A program made the position numbers and the translations under genes. 64,000 nt of DNA. Origin: Streptomyces rubradiris (lineage in GTDB: Bacteria > Actinomycetota > Actinomycetes > Streptomycetales > Streptomycetaceae). Of this stretch, positions 44,199 through 51,879 are shown piece by piece. The DNA is taken from NCBI RefSeq assembly GCF_016860525.1, contig NZ_BNEA01000015.1, forward strand, positions 1,116,001-1,180,000. Reading direction: 5' to 3'. The first letter of the stretch is position 1. Every line of letters starts with the position of its first letter. Under the pieces are notes generated by a model, which ran no database searches, was not told the origin of the DNA, and saw only the letters and a list, made by a program, of their open reading frames with translations.

Positions 44199-45040
44199 CG
44201 GCGCGGGCCTCCGGTGGGCAGGGCCGCCCGCGGGCGGGATGAGGTGGCGTGGGAGAACAGAGCGGTGCGCTGCCAGACCGGCGTCTGACCGGTCCTGGCC
44301 GGCGCGGGAGCGGTCGTCGGCGCCTGCGCTCGCGGCGGGCGGCTGAGCCACATCCGCTGTCCCGGCGCGGCCTGGGCGCTGCCCCAGACCGGGTGCTGTC
44401 CGGCCTGGGCCAGGGGCTGGCCGGCGGACCATGCCGACAAAGCGCTCAGCACCGGTGCGAGACCTTCCCCGGCGGGAGACAGGCGGTAGGGCTGCCCGTT
44501 GCCGTTGGTGGCGACGAGTCCGTCGTCCACCAGCTGTCGCAGCGGCGGGTAGACGTTGGTCCAGTAGCTGCCGGGAATGACCTCTTGGGCCAGAGCCGGT
44601 CCGCTGACCTCGCCCCGGATCTTGAGCACCCACAAGATCGCGGCGGCGTGCCGCCGGGTCAGCAGGGTGAGGCTGTCCTCGACCTGCTCGATCGGGGGCA
44701 GCGGCTGCTCGGGCTTTTCCAGGTACTGCTCGGCCCAGGTGACGATCAGCGGCAGGACCGGCAGCAGCGTCGTGGCACGGTCGGTCGCGCCGTAGGTGAC
44801 GTGCCGCGGGTTGTGCTCCGTACGCTCAACGAGACCGGTATCGCACAGCTGCCGCAGCTTGGGGGCCAACTGGCCGTCGCGGAGCCACGGCACCTTCGCG
44901 GCGAGTTCTTTGTAGCGCAGCGGCTGCCCGGTCAGGGCGAGCAGGATCCGCACGTTCCAGCGCGGCGTGATCATGGCGAGGGCCTCGGTGACCCGGGCGA
45001 CGTCGGCGTCGGTGTCGGGAGGCAGACCGGTGAGGGCCAA
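44195..45040 (-). CDS. HxlR-family regulator with two winged-helix domains
   Basis: TTG 45040 with AGGAG upstream gives 281 residues. Residues 15-105 (ALAMITPRWNVRILLALTGQ, LRYKELAAKVPWLRDGQLAP, KLRQLCDTGLVERTE) and 118-205 (RRHAAAILWVLKIRGEVSGP, TNVYPPLRQLVDDGLVATNG) are both HxlR-type winged helices, so the protein is a fusion or internal duplication. The C-terminus is a disordered Pro/Arg-rich tail. It may be a one-polypeptide pseudo-dimer. Confidence 0.85.
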   Translation of the reverse strand: MALTGLPPDTDADVARVTEALAMITPRWNVRILLALTGQPLRYKELAAKVPWLRDGQLAPKLRQLCDTGLVERTEHNPRHVTYGATDRATTLLPVLPLIVTWAEQYLEKPEQPLPPIEQVEDSLTLLTRRHAAAILWVLKIRGEVSGPALAQEVIPGSYWTNVYPPLRQLVDDGLVATNGNGQPYRLSPAGEGLAPVLSALSAWSAGQPLAQAGQHPVWGSAQAAPGQRMWLSRPPRAQAPTTAPAPARTGQTPVWQRTALFSHATSSRPRAALPTGGPRR

Positions 45041-45077
45041 GGAAGGAACTCCTGTTCGTGACGGATACGCGTGCGGG

Positions 45078-45539
45078 TCAGCGGCTCGGTGCGCTGGTCG
45101 TGGTCGCGGCGGGCGGGGCCGGGGGCACCGTGGTGGTGGGTGGGGCCGGGGACGGCTCGGGCGGTTCCGCCTGCGCGGTCGGCTCGGGGGGATCGGCCGT
45201 CTCGGGGGGCTCGATGCGGACCAGGCTTTGCAGCACTGCCGACGCCGTGACCGCCTGGGTATCGCGGACGGCGACCGCTTCGGCGAGCCGGCGGGCGCAG
45301 TCGAGCACGTGCACCATCTCGTGGGCGCTGATGTCCCGCTCGGGGTGGATGAGTTGGGCGAGGCGTTCGCGGTGGACGGTGATGCTGTGCTCGGCGAGAG
45401 CGAGTGTGCTGTGCAGGCCGAGGAGGGCGGTGAGGATGTCGGGCGGCTGGTCCTGGGCATGTGCTTCGAGGTCGGCGAGCGGTGCGCCGTAGAGGTCCTC
45501 GATCCGTCCGGCTATCTCGGTGGACGTCGGGTGGGTCAA
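45078..45539 (-). CDS. Hypothetical protein, family member 1 of 3
   Basis: TTG 45539 gives 153 residues: LTHPTSTEIAGRIEDLYGAP with LADLEAHAQDQP, then LALAEHSITVHRERLAQLI, ISAHEMVHVLDCARRLAEAV, VRDTQAVTASAVLQSL and a Pro/Thr-rich tail. The plan (LYGAPLADL-like start, helical middle, disordered tail) is shared with the next two genes, so the three are probably diverged paralogues. The role is unknown. Confidence 0.65.
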   Translation of the reverse strand: MTHPTSTEIAGRIEDLYGAPLADLEAHAQDQPPDILTALLGLHSTLALAEHSITVHRERLAQLIHPERDISAHEMVHVLDCARRLAEAVAVRDTQAVTASAVLQSLVRIEPPETADPPEPTAQAEPPEPSPAPPTTTVPPAPPAATTTSAPSR

Positions 45540-45549
45540 GCCGGGGCTT

Positions 45550-45999
45550 TCACAGTCGGCGGGACCGGGTCGCCCCGGCACTCGTTGGTGTCGGGGCGAC
45601 CGCGGCCGTGGACGGGGCGGAGGAAAGGGCTGGTTGCGCGGTGCGCGTGGTCCGGGAGTGCTGCCCGGGTGCGGGCATGGCGCGCAGGAGCTGATCGAGC
45701 GCGGTGCGGTAGCCGGCGCGGGCTTCGAGTGCCGCCTGCAGCCACTGCTGGTCCCAGCGCAGGGCCTCGGCGGACAACTCGTCCATGTCCCGGTCGGGGG
45801 CCATCGCGGCGTGGACGCGGTCGCGGACCCGGGCGACCTGCTCCTCGGCCACGGCCAGGAAGGAGCGCAGCTCCAGTGCCCGCGCCAGCGCCGGGGAGGC
45901 GTTGGGGAGTACCGCGGCTGTGTGCAGGTCGCCGACCGGGGCGCCGAAGACCTGGTGCAGGCGGTCGTCCGCGGAGCTGGGCCGGTGCTGGGCACTCAT
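45550..45999 (-). CDS. Hypothetical protein, family member 2 of 3
   Basis: The 149-residue product (MSAQHRPSSADDRLHQVFGA PVGDLHTAAVLPNASP) has the FGAPVGDL entry, then LRSFLAVAEEQVARVRDRVH, DMDELSAEALRWDQQW and a Pro/Thr tail. It overlaps the gene before it by ATGA and ends 10 bases before the next. It resembles its neighbours in layout. Confidence 0.65.
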   Translation of the reverse strand: MSAQHRPSSADDRLHQVFGAPVGDLHTAAVLPNASPALARALELRSFLAVAEEQVARVRDRVHAAMAPDRDMDELSAEALRWDQQWLQAALEARAGYRTALDQLLRAMPAPGQHSRTTRTAQPALSSAPSTAAVAPTPTSAGATRSRRL

Positions 46000-46463
46000 C
46001 GCGCAAGGCTCCTGCCCGGCTGCGGCGCAGTCGCCGGCCGCGGCGCCGGGCTGGTCGGTACGGCCGGGCCCTGGCGCTGACCGAAGCGGGCCAGCATCCG
46101 GGCGGCCAAGCCGTGCTTACCCACGGCGTTCGGGTCGAGCAGCCACCGCACGACCATGGCCCGCCCGTCGCGGACGGCGACGGCCCTATTGACGCGATGG
46201 GCCAGCTCCATCGTCGGCTCGTCCACCTCGCTGGGCTGGCTCTCCAGCGCGGCCACGAGAGCGTCCTCCGCACGATCGAGCGTCGCCTGGGACTCCAGCA
46301 GCATGCCGTGCCACTTGACGATGTCGGTGGCGTCGGAATTCGCGGCCGGCGAGGCGGTGACGGCGGCCTTCAAGTGGTCGATGCCCATTCCGAAGCGGGC
46401 TTCGATCTGTGCGGTGAGCACGCCCACGACGTCGTCCATCAGATCGGGTGGAGCGGCGGACAA
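45996..46463 (-). CDS. Hypothetical protein, family member 3 of 3
   Basis: The TTG at 46463 with GAGGAG upstream gives 155 residues: LSAAPPDLMDDVVGVLTAQI, EARFGMGIDHLKAAV, KWHGMLLESQATLDRAEDAL, EVDEPTMELAHRVNRAVAVR, DGRAMVVRWLLDPNAV and a Pro/Arg tail. FGMGIDHL occupies the place of the FGAPVGDL entry of the paralogues. The AVRDGRAMVVRWLL segment parallels AVRDTQAVTASAVLQ in member 1. Function unknown. Confidence 0.65.
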   Translation of the reverse strand: MSAAPPDLMDDVVGVLTAQIEARFGMGIDHLKAAVTASPAANSDATDIVKWHGMLLESQATLDRAEDALVAALESQPSEVDEPTMELAHRVNRAVAVRDGRAMVVRWLLDPNAVGKHGLAARMLARFGQRQGPAVPTSPAPRPATAPQPGRSLAR

Positions 46464-46563
46464 GAAAGACTCCTCTACTACGGTGGTCCCGAACGGCCGG
46501 AGGGTGAGGCGGCAGACCAAGCGGCAGGGGCGCTGAAATCCCGCCGCCGTTGCCGGCGGGGTA

Positions 46564-46896
46564 TTAGTCGAGGCACATCGGGACGTCGCGGTAGACGTAG
46601 GCGGCGGACACCCAGCCCTTCACGCCCGTCGTGCGGTCCGTGATGTAGCGCCAGTTCCCGCTGGTCTTGTGGACGGTGAACTTGTGCCCGCGGTACAGGA
46701 TCCCGACGGCGGTGGACTTGACCGACGCCTTGGAGCGGATGGTCACGGCCTTCGTGCCGACGATCCAGGGACCCGGGTCGGTGCAGGACTGGGTCAGGGC
46801 GTTGACCGGAGCGGCCGTGGCGGTCGTGGCCGACGCGATCGGCAAGGCGAGGGCGCCCAGGAGTGCGGCGGATACGGCAATTCTAGTTGCGCGCAT
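46564..46896 (-). CDS. Secreted protein with bacterial SH3-like domain
   Basis: The 110-residue product has a signal peptide (MRATRIAVSAALLGALALPI ... ATAAPVNA) and a bacterial SH3-like domain: IVGTKAVTIRSKASVKSTAV, GILYRGHKFTVHKTSGNWRY, GVKGWVSAAYVY. Such domains bind cell-wall peptides. Two cysteines (QSCTDPG and PMCLD) could pair at the ends. It is a single-gene insertion in the minus-strand array and may recognise the wall or modify transfer. Confidence 0.85.
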   Translation of the reverse strand: MRATRIAVSAALLGALALPIASATTATAAPVNALTQSCTDPGPWIVGTKAVTIRSKASVKSTAVGILYRGHKFTVHKTSGNWRYITDRTTGVKGWVSAAYVYRDVPMCLD

Positions 46897-47195
46897 GCGG
46901 AAGTAGCCTCCATGCAGGGGAGAAGAAGGAAAGGGGGTGCCGGCCGGTGTTGTCCCGGCGGCCGTATAAGAGTCCGGAGAATCGCCGGTTTGGCCAACCG
47001 GCGATCATCGGGTATGTTTCGCCGCGCCAATCGCAGCCGCGCCTATAGAGCGAACGGCCCGGCAGTCGGCGAGCGGCCGTTTCCGGCCGCGGAAACCGGC
47101 CGGAAGAAGACGGCTTCCGTCCGGTCCGGCGGGCACTCACGGCGGATCAGTTGGACAGCACCACGAATTCGTGACGCGGGCAGCCGGTCAGCTAT
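46897..47195. other. Intergenic stretch with hairpin
   Basis: No gene is supported. ATCGCCGGTT and AACCGGCGAT at 46981-47005 form a perfect 10-bp stem around five bases, probably the terminator of the upstream gene group or an attenuator of the SH3-protein gene. Confidence 0.45.
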
Positions 47196-47897
47196 TCAGC
47201 GCCGTTGTGCGGGAGTGGACGGCCACGCCCCTGGCCGGGGCGCCGGCGACGAAGCCTGGGGCGTCTGGGGACGGCGACTGGATGCCAGCGCGGCGCGGCC
47301 GGCGTCGGTCAGGCTGACCGGCTGGCCGGCGTGGACGGGAGGGGTGGTGTCGATGTCCACGAGGCCGGCGGAGTGCAGCCGTTGCAGGTGGGCGTAGGGG
47401 ATGCGGGTGCCGGAGGCGGTGGTGACCGACAGGCGGCTGGTCAGCAGGTGTTGGTAGAGCTTGGCGCCGCCGGCGATGGCCAGCAGTGCCGCCTGATCAG
47501 CAGTGGTGATCTGCTGTTCGCCGGACTGCGGGGCGGATCGGGCGGCGGCTTCGATCGGCTCCAGCGCGGCGAGGACACGCTGTGCGGCACTGTCGCGGGC
47601 GTCGGCGGCCTCCTCCAGCTGGTCCACGGTGCGGTCGATCCGCTCGAACAGGGCGGTATCGACCGGGTACTCGCCCGAGGACAGTCGGTGCAGGAGGGTG
47701 CGGTAGAACGTGACGCTGGTCTCGGCCGCCGCTAGTTCGCGGTGCCGGTCGACCAGTTCGGTGTGGGTCTCGTCCAGAAGGCCGCGGTCGCGGTGAGCCC
47801 ACAGGGTGTCGACGTCATGGCCGGTGGCCGCCTCGATACGGGGGTCTAGCTGGGACACGGCGCGCCGGGTGGTCGTGGGCGCCGGCTCGGGAGGCAA
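47196..47897 (-). CDS. Hypothetical protein with C-terminal winged helix
   Basis: TTG 47897 with AAGGAG gives 233 residues. The N-terminal half is helical (LDETHTELVDRHRELAAAET, FERIDRTVDQLEEAADARDS), the second half reads like a winged-helix reader: TTADQAALLAIAGGAKLYQH, GTRIPYAHLQRLHSAGLVDI and SLTDAGRAALASS. It could act as a transcription factor or a coiled coil partner of the neighbours. It is 16 bases before the RelE-like gene. Confidence 0.7.
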   Translation of the reverse strand: MPPEPAPTTTRRAVSQLDPRIEAATGHDVDTLWAHRDRGLLDETHTELVDRHRELAAAETSVTFYRTLLHRLSSGEYPVDTALFERIDRTVDQLEEAADARDSAAQRVLAALEPIEAAARSAPQSGEQQITTADQAALLAIAGGAKLYQHLLTSRLSVTTASGTRIPYAHLQRLHSAGLVDIDTTPPVHAGQPVSLTDAGRAALASSRRPQTPQASSPAPRPGAWPSTPAQRR

Positions 47898-47913
47898 TAG
47901 CGGCTCCTTGTGG

Positions 47914-48399
47914 TCAGCGGATGTGAAGCGGGTTGGCGCTCTGTGCCGGGCGGGGCAGGCCCGGCATGGCGGACGGCAGCGGAACCCGCCGGGAGACTGG
48001 GTGTTGGCGGGCGGCCAGTTGCGGGGAGCGGGAGCGTGCCGCGTGGGTGCGGGCGCTCAGCGGCCGGCGGCGCATGCCGAGCCGGCGGCCGACCTCGTCG
48101 TAGACGTCGTTGCCCGCCCGGGGCCGGACGGCGACCACGTAGATCTCCCGTGCGTGCGCGGACGTCCGGGGTGCCGGGCGAACGCCGTAGACGACGCGCC
48201 AGTCCTTGCGGGAGTCCACGAACAGCTTGCGGTAGCCCTCCAGATCGCCGGTCAGGCGGGTCCCGAAGCGCTGCGCGTTCACGACTTCCTGCAGGTAGGC
48301 GAGGGTGAGGTCGCGGATGTCGGAGGGCGCCTGGAGGAGGTCGGTCAGCGCGCGGGGGTCGAAGCTCAACCCGAAGGCCGGCCGCTGGCCCTGGTTCAT
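47914..48399 (-). CDS. RelE/ParE-like protein with basic C-terminal tail
   Basis: The 161-residue product, ATG 48399, has a RelE/ParE-type core: DIRDLTLAYLQEVVNAQRFG, TRLTGDLEGYRKLFVDSRKD, WRVVYGVRP, then IYVVAVRPRAGNDVYDEVGR RLGM. The fold suits an mRNA interferase or gyrase poison, but no antitoxin gene is next to it. The 60-residue basic tail is extra. It overlaps the DUF4913 gene by ATGA. It may be a solitary toxin-like protein with another role. Confidence 0.75.
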   Translation of the reverse strand: MNQGQRPAFGLSFDPRALTDLLQAPSDIRDLTLAYLQEVVNAQRFGTRLTGDLEGYRKLFVDSRKDWRVVYGVRPAPRTSAHAREIYVVAVRPRAGNDVYDEVGRRLGMRRRPLSARTHAARSRSPQLAARQHPVSRRVPLPSAMPGLPRPAQSANPLHIR

Positions 48400-49049
48400 G
48401 ACGCCAGCCCGAACCCACCGGGCCCAGGCGCCTGCGCCTCGGACTCCTTCTCCGCGCGGGCCGAGGGGGGCGGTCCGGGAAGGAGGCGGTGGGCAGGGCG
48501 CTCGGGGGAGGTCATGCAGGCGGACAGCGGGCCGCCGGGCGCGCGGATCGCCGCCATGGCGTGGGTGAGGAAGTCGCGGTGCCACACGAACAGGCCGGAG
48601 AGGCCGGCTTCGGGGTCCTTGTGCTGCTGGTAGGCCAGCCACAGGGCGTGCAGCCAGGCGACGACGTCGTGGTGTTCCTGCCATTGCAGGCACCAGGGCG
48701 CCGCGGTGGTGACCTCCGCTCCGTAGACGGGGAGAAGGAAGTCGTCGACCCAGTCCGACAGGGCGTCGAGTTCGTCCTCGTACGCCTCGCCTTCCAGCTC
48801 CAGGATGGGCCGCGGCTCGGGCATGGCCGGTGCCGGCGGTCCGCCGAAGCCGGGCATGCCGAACGCCGCGAACGGCGACGGCGAGGGGGCGGAGGGCGGG
48901 GTGGAGGCGAGGTGGTCGAGCTGCCGGGCCTGCTCCGCGGTCTGCTCCATCAGTCGGCGCACGCTGGCTTCGATGCCCTCCAGCTGGGTGTCCGGGATAC
49001 GCACCGGGTCCGGTCCCCCGTCGGCCGGGGGCTCAATCGATTCGGGCAT
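48396..49049 (-). CDS. DUF4913-family protein
   Basis: The 217-residue product, ATG 49049, has the DUF4913 core at residues 100-185: VDDFLLPVYGAEVTTAAPWC, WQEHHDVVAWLHALWLAYQQ, LSGLFVWHRDFLTHAMAAIR and GGPLSACMT. The N-terminal part is a coiled coil (SVRRLMEQTAEQARQLDHLA). DUF4913 genes are characteristic of Streptomyces conjugative plasmids, near transfer ATPase genes. The function is not known. Confidence 0.85.
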   Translation of the reverse strand: MPESIEPPADGGPDPVRIPDTQLEGIEASVRRLMEQTAEQARQLDHLASTPPSAPSPSPFAAFGMPGFGGPPAPAMPEPRPILELEGEAYEDELDALSDWVDDFLLPVYGAEVTTAAPWCLQWQEHHDVVAWLHALWLAYQQHKDPEAGLSGLFVWHRDFLTHAMAAIRAPGGPLSACMTSPERPAHRLLPGPPPSARAEKESEAQAPGPGGFGLAS

Positions 49050-49150
49050 GAAGGGAAAACCTCCTGAGTGCCAGGGCAATAGGGGCAGGCGGAATCAGGT
49101 AACGCACCGGCTGAGGGCGTTACCCGTGGGTGTGGCGAGGAACTGTGGCG

Positions 49151-49906
49151 TCAGGCGGTGAGGACCATGTCGTCCTGGCCGAGGCTCTGGCGGATGGTTT
49201 CCGTGAGCCGGTCGGCGGCGATGGACGCGTAGTGCTTGGTCTTCTCCACGCCGATGAAGTCCCGGCCTTCGAGGAGGGCGGCCACGCCGGTGGAGCCGGA
49301 GCCGGCGCAGAAGTCGAGGATCGTGCCGCCCGGCGGGCTGATCTTGACCAGCTCGCGCATCACCTCGACCGGCTTTTGCGTGATGTGCTGGCGCTTGGAG
49401 CCGGACGGCTGGGAGGCGGAGTACATGCCCGGCAGATAGACGGGGTTGCGGGAGGCGTCGATCGCGCCCTTGGACGCCCAGACGACGAACTCGCAGTTCT
49501 GGGTGAAGCGGCCCTTCTGGGGCCGGGCCTGGGGCTTGTGCCAGGCCACGACGCCGCGCCACAGCCAGCCGGCCGCCTGGATCGCGTCCGTGGTGATAGG
49601 CAGCTGGCGCCAGTCCGTGAACAGCAGCGCGGTGCCGCCGGTCTTGGTGAGGCGGTGGGCCTCGGTCATGATCTGCGTCAGCCAGAACCCGTAGGAACGC
49701 TGGTCCATGTTCTCGCCGGTGAAGTCCGGCAACGTGTTCTTGGCGTCGGCGGAGGTGTACTTCTGCTTCGCGGAGCGGCTGGTGCGCTCCTTCGCCGTGC
49801 GCCCGCCGGAGTTGTACGGCGGGTCGGTGATGACCGCGTCGACGCAGTCGTCCGGGAGCTTGGTAAGAACGCTCAGGGCGTCGCCCTGATGCAGGGAAAA
49901 AGGCAA
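49151..49906 (-). CDS. Site-specific DNA methyltransferase (amino-MTase)
   Basis: The 251-residue protein, TTG 49906, has TDPPY at 27-31 (catalytic), a variable middle with AWHKPQARPQKGRFTQNCEF, and FCAGSGSTG (SAM binding) late in the sequence, so it has the permuted order of the beta-class N4/N6 methyltransferases. No restriction enzyme is adjacent, so it is an orphan; it may protect the element from host restriction or act as a regulator. It is divergent from the conjugation operon. Confidence 0.9.
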   Translation of the reverse strand: MPFSLHQGDALSVLTKLPDDCVDAVITDPPYNSGGRTAKERTSRSAKQKYTSADAKNTLPDFTGENMDQRSYGFWLTQIMTEAHRLTKTGGTALLFTDWRQLPITTDAIQAAGWLWRGVVAWHKPQARPQKGRFTQNCEFVVWASKGAIDASRNPVYLPGMYSASQPSGSKRQHITQKPVEVMRELVKISPPGGTILDFCAGSGSTGVAALLEGRDFIGVEKTKHYASIAADRLTETIRQSLGQDDMVLTA

Positions 49907-50299
49907 AGAGAGAACCCCGATTCGGGTGGGAGCGTATGGAGGTCCCCTATCGCACCGCAAAGCGCGGCGGGCCGGCTTCCGGGCATGAAGATCCCATGGC
50001 CGGCCGGTTGGGGAGAGCGAGGGGAGTTGAAAAACTGTAGACGCGAATCGGCCGACGACCAAGAAGTGCCCTATGGGGGGCCGGATTCCGGCCCCTCGCC
50101 TCCGACTTTTTGGTCAACGGCCGATTAGGTTCTACTGTTTTTGGACCCGGCCGGCGCACACCAAGAGCACTGTCCGGCAGCGCAGGCGAGCGGCTACTCG
50201 CCCGCGCCACCCCACTCCCTCGAGCCCGCCCCGGCCGCCGCAGTCCCTTTCCACCACGCTCCGCGCCCGCGGCGGCCGTCCACTGCACCCGGAGGATGC
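49907..50299. promoter_or_regulatory. Divergent control region with inverted 26-bp boxes
   Basis: Two boxes lie in inverted orientation: minus-strand 50054-50029 and plus-strand 50118-50143. Both begin CGGCCGATT and carry TCTAC[TA]GTTTTT. Between them a GGGGCCGG/CCGGCCCC hairpin lies at 50077-50094. The boxes sit symmetrically between the methyltransferase gene and the conjugation operon, so one regulator may control both directions. Confidence 0.6.
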
Positions 50300-50362
50300 A
50301 TGACCTCTCGTTACCCGCCCCTGCCCGAAATCGGTGACCGGGCCGTGAGCGCTTCGGGTTGA
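50300..50362 (+). CDS. Leader ORF, 20 codons
   Basis: ATG 50300 follows GGAGG and encodes MTSRYPPLPEIGDRAVSASG, ending in a TGA that overlaps the TTG start of the next gene (TTGA). It may couple translation of the hydrolase gene, or may be the true N-terminus of that gene separated by a frameshift. Confidence 0.5.
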   Translation: MTSRYPPLPEIGDRAVSASG

Positions 50363-51465
50363 AGGCGCTCGCCGCCGGCATCGGCGTCGTCTTCCTCTCC
50401 CCTCTCCTCCTGGGTGGAGGCGCCATGATGATGGCCACCTCCAGCGAAGCCGCCCAGAACACCGCCTCCCCGCTGGACTGCCTGACCGAGGCGGACACGG
50501 GCAAGATCGCCGACCAGGTCACCGAAATCCTCGACGGCGCGGACGCCTCCAAGGTTCACATCAAGGGCCTGGACCTGCCCGCCGAGCAGATCCCGAACGC
50601 GCAGACCATCGTCGCCACCGGCATCAGCCTCAACGTGCCCAAGCGCGGGCAGATCGTGGCGCTGGCCACCTCGATGCAGGAGAGCCGACTGCGCAACTTG
50701 TCGGGTGGGGACCGGGATTCGCTCGGCCTGTTCCAGCAGCGGCCCAGCCAGGGCTGGGGCACCGCCGAGCAGATCCACGATCCCGTCTACGCCAGCGAGC
50801 GGTTCTACAAGGCGTTGTTGCAGGTGCACGGCTGGCAGCAGATGACCGTCACCCAGGCCGCCCAGGCGGTGCAGCGCTCCGCCTACCCGGACGCCTACGC
50901 GCAGTGGGAGCCGCTGGCGACCGCGCTGCAGCAGGCGATCTCGGCCACCTTCCCCGGCTCCGGGCACAAGGACACCAGCAAGGACGACGCGGCGACCGGC
51001 TGCGACGGCGCCGACGGTACGTCCTTCGGCCCGATCCCCGAGGGCGCCGTCCCGAAGGGCTACGCGATCCCGAAGGACGCCGATCCTCGGGCCCGTAAGG
51101 CGATCGTCTGGGCGATGCACCAGCTCGGCACGATGTATCAGTGGGGCGGCTCCTGCACCAACCCGCACGGCCCCGACGCCATGGCCCGCTGCGACTGCAG
51201 CTCATTGATGCAGCAGGCGTACCGCCACGCCGGTGTCACCCTCACCCGCACCACCTACACGCAGGTGGGCGAGGGCAAGGCCGTCTCACCGAAGGCCCTG
51301 ACCCCCGGTGACCTGCTCTTCAGCCGCGGCACGGCCGCCCGGCCCGAGCACGTCGGCATGTACATCGGCCAGGGCCTGGTCATCGAAGCCCCCCGTACCG
51401 GAAAGCCGGTGCGGATCACGCCGCTGAAGGACTGGACCGTCCTCGCCGCCCGCCGCGTCCTGTGA
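50359..51465 (+). CDS. Bifunctional cell-wall hydrolase: lysozyme-like plus NlpC/P60
   Basis: TTG 50359 gives 368 residues: a signal/membrane segment at 3-24 (ALAAGIGVVFLSPLLLGGGA), a lysozyme-like transglycosylase domain at about 75-200 with the catalytic Glu in ATSMQESRL (E108), and a C-terminal NlpC/P60 peptidase with C280 in CDCSSL and His in PEHVGMYIG. Such proteins (as CwlT in Tn916-like elements) open peptidoglycan to let the conjugation channel pass. It is the first large gene of the transfer operon. Confidence 0.9.
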   Translation: MKALAAGIGVVFLSPLLLGGGAMMMATSSEAAQNTASPLDCLTEADTGKIADQVTEILDGADASKVHIKGLDLPAEQIPNAQTIVATGISLNVPKRGQIVALATSMQESRLRNLSGGDRDSLGLFQQRPSQGWGTAEQIHDPVYASERFYKALLQVHGWQQMTVTQAAQAVQRSAYPDAYAQWEPLATALQQAISATFPGSGHKDTSKDDAATGCDGADGTSFGPIPEGAVPKGYAIPKDADPRARKAIVWAMHQLGTMYQWGGSCTNPHGPDAMARCDCSSLMQQAYRHAGVTLTRTTYTQVGEGKAVSPKALTPGDLLFSRGTAARPEHVGMYIGQGLVIEAPRTGKPVRITPLKDWTVLAARRVL

Positions 51466-51567
51466 CCCCATCTCCTCCCGCGCCGCCAGGCGCACCCTCC
51501 CCGTCTTCCTGAACTTCCCGACCGCCCCTGCCTTCTGGCCCGCACACGCAAGGAGCCCTCTATCCCC

Positions 51568-51879
51568 GTGTCCCTGCTCGCCGACCATGTCGTCCAGCTC
51601 GCCTACGATCCGGGCATCTCCCCCAAGGGCGGCGGCCTTCCGGGCCTGTCCGTCCTGAAGAACGTCGTCAACTCGATCAACCTGTTCGGCATCATCGCGG
51701 TCGTCGGTGCTCTCTCCGTCAGCCTCGCGGTCTGGGCGTGGGGCCACCACACCGGTGGCCACCAGGCCGAGGCCAACGGCAAGAAGGGCGCCACGGTCGC
51801 CGCCGGCGCCGCCATCGGCCTCGGCGCGGCCAACGGCCTCGTGGCCTTCTTCTCCAACCTGGGGTCGCAGGTCCACTGA
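51568..51879 (+). CDS. Small pilin-like (VirB2-like) membrane protein
   Basis: The 103-residue product, GTG 51568 after AAGGAG, has two hydrophobic segments: about residues 38-58 (INLFGIIAVVGALSVSLAVW) and 77-97 (VAAGAAIGLGAANGLVAFF) separated by a short charged loop, the topology of DUF6112 and VirB2-like conjugation proteins. The next gene overlaps its stop. It probably forms part of the channel or pilus. Confidence 0.75.
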   Translation: MSLLADHVVQLAYDPGISPKGGGLPGLSVLKNVVNSINLFGIIAVVGALSVSLAVWAWGHHTGGHQAEANGKKGATVAAGAAIGLGAANGLVAFFSNLGSQVH

